A stretch of DNA of 64,000 bases from Methylobacterium sp. E-065 (lineage in GTDB: Bacteria; Pseudomonadota; Alphaproteobacteria; Rhizobiales; Beijerinckiaceae), in NCBI RefSeq assembly GCF_022829605.1, contig NZ_JAKSYD010000039.1, positions 1-64,000 of the forward strand. Reading direction: 5' to 3'. Position 1 is the first letter of the stretch. Every line of letters starts with the position of its first letter. The position numbers and the translations under genes are program-made. Below are positions 63,253 through 64,000 of the stretch, one piece after another. The notes below the pieces were generated by a model. It had not been told where the DNA came from. It searched no databases and saw nothing but the letters and a program-made list of their open reading frames with translations.

Positions 63253-64000
63253 TCAGATCGCGCCAAGGCGCAGCAGACCCTCGCCGCGGCGATGTCCCAC
63301 CGCTGTCACCGCCACCTCGCGGGCACGGCCGGCAGCCACGAGGGCGGCCCCGAGGGCGGCACCGAACGGGGCCGCCACTTCGAGCCCGTGGCCAAGCACG
63401 TCGCCGAGCGCGTGGAGGCGGGCCGTCGGCGCGAGCCGCCCCAGGGCGTCCCGCTCCTCCGTGGTGATCGATGCGAGGCCGGTCGCGCCGGACAGGACGT
63501 GATCGGGTGAGTCGAGCCCGGCCTGCGGCCACAGGGCGTCGAGACTCGCCGCGACGCTGCCGGGCCTGCGCCGGGTCCGGTCGCTCGCCACCGGGTCGAG
63601 CCGAGCGAGGGCGCGGGCGCCCCGGGCGGCCGCGTGCGCTTCCGATTCGAGCATCAGGAAGGCCGCGCAGCTGCCGAGGATGAACCCGCCGGGCTCCCCG
63701 CGCGCGAAAACCGGCCGGTAGCCGTCCCGGGCGACGAAGCCGCCCATGGCGTGGATCACCAGCACGTCCGGCCGCTCGGCGCTGTACGAGCCGCCGACCA
63801 GGATCGCGTCGATCTGGCCGGACGCCACCCGCGCCTGGGCGATCCGCAGGGCGTCGACCCCGGCGGCCTCCTCGCCCATGAAGGTCCGCGAGGCCGCCGT
63901 CACCCCATGGACGATGGCGATGTTGCCGGCCAGCAGGTTCGAGAGCTGGGCCAGGAACAGGGTCGGGCGCAGGTCGTTCTGGAGCCGCTCGTTCAGGTAG
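63253..64000 (-). CDS. Ketosynthase-like protein lacking catalytic Cys, 5' end outside the window
   Basis: The C-terminal about 249 residues of a FabF-like beta-ketoacyl-ACP synthase; the frame is open to the window edge. The block VTAASRTFMG stands where active enzymes have TACATG, so the catalytic Cys is Ala. The first His motif (HGTST) is replaced by SGATG; the second, LGHGLEVAAPFGA, keeps its His. This pattern fits a chain-length-factor-like partner, such as the FabF2 of rhizobial very-long-chain fatty acid loci (inference). IDAILVGGSYSAERPDV and GEPGGFILGSCAAFLMLES confirm the fold. Confidence 0.78.
   Translation of the reverse strand, partial: YLNERLQNDLRPTLFLAQLSNLLAGNIAIVHGVTAASRTFMGEEAAGVDALRIAQARVASGQIDAILVGGSYSAERPDVLVIHAMGGFVARDGYRPVFARGEPGGFILGSCAAFLMLESEAHAAARGARALARLDPVASDRTRRRPGSVAASLDALWPQAGLDSPDHVLSGATGLASITTEERDALGRLAPTARLHALGDVLGHGLEVAAPFGAALGAALVAAGRAREVAVTAVGHRRGEGLLRLGAI

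Overview
The window looks like a chromosomal segment of a pink-pigmented, facultatively methylotrophic alphaproteobacterium of the Methylobacterium/Methylorubrum type. It has very high GC and GTG/TTG starts with purine-rich ribosome binding sites. It encodes a class I PHB synthase, a hopanoid-type HpnL membrane protein, a PmtA-like phospholipid methyltransferase, homospermidine synthase, the CtrA inhibitor SciP with alphaproteobacterial-style flagellar genes, and a carotenoid locus with two CrtN/CrtI-family desaturases. The genus is inferred from this gene content and was not tested.

Layout. 1-548: an imperfect foldback palindrome plus REP-like repeat, probably a contig-end artefact. 549-5153: peptide ABC transporter (one permease, two ATPases) and gamma-glutamyltransferase. 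5243-6371 (-): prfB with a programmed +1 frameshift. 6560-10373: small secreted/hypothetical proteins and the aminotransferase alaC. 10532-13853: phaC convergent with a FadL-type porin. 14270-16200: FAH-family hydrolase and bioB. 16231-20684 (-): orphan histidine kinase, VTT membrane protein, PmtA-like methyltransferase and mnmA. 20934-29093: flagellar/regulatory run fliK-flgD-sciP-fliF-fliG-fliH-fliN-flbD. 29094-29695: two REP palindromes. 29696-34016: KpsE-like protein, ferredoxin-like protein, hpnL and fliP. 34048-38259 (-): a very large TPR protein and an IalB-family protein. 38923-43662: hss, TM2 protein, phosphoesterase, cation transporter, MaoC hydratase and TrmH-type methyltransferase. 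43868-46603: TadE-TadE-TadG. 46824-48988: LysR/MFS divergent pair. 49249-59389: a carotenoid locus with two desaturases, acyltransferase, glycosyltransferase, DUF2141 protein and an ABC-2 exporter. 59421-64000: cupin, cutA, nadK, GNAT, small proteins, cspA and the 3' part of a degenerate ketosynthase.

How genes work together. The carotenoid locus has the set expected for desaturating and oxidising a C30 (squalene-derived) backbone and then glycosylating and acylating it; the embedded ABC pair and DUF2141 protein suggest transport or envelope placement. HpnL belongs to the same triterpenoid theme. The flagellar run encodes export-apparatus, basal-body and switch parts together with two cell-cycle/assembly regulators (SciP, FlbD), and CtrA-like boxes lie before fliF and before the large TPR gene. 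Peptide transporter plus gamma-glutamyltransferase suggests import and breakdown of gamma-glutamyl peptides. No tRNA, rRNA, CRISPR array, transposase or prophage was found by eye. Several intergenic spaces carry REP-like palindromes, and four carry one dispersed repeat family.
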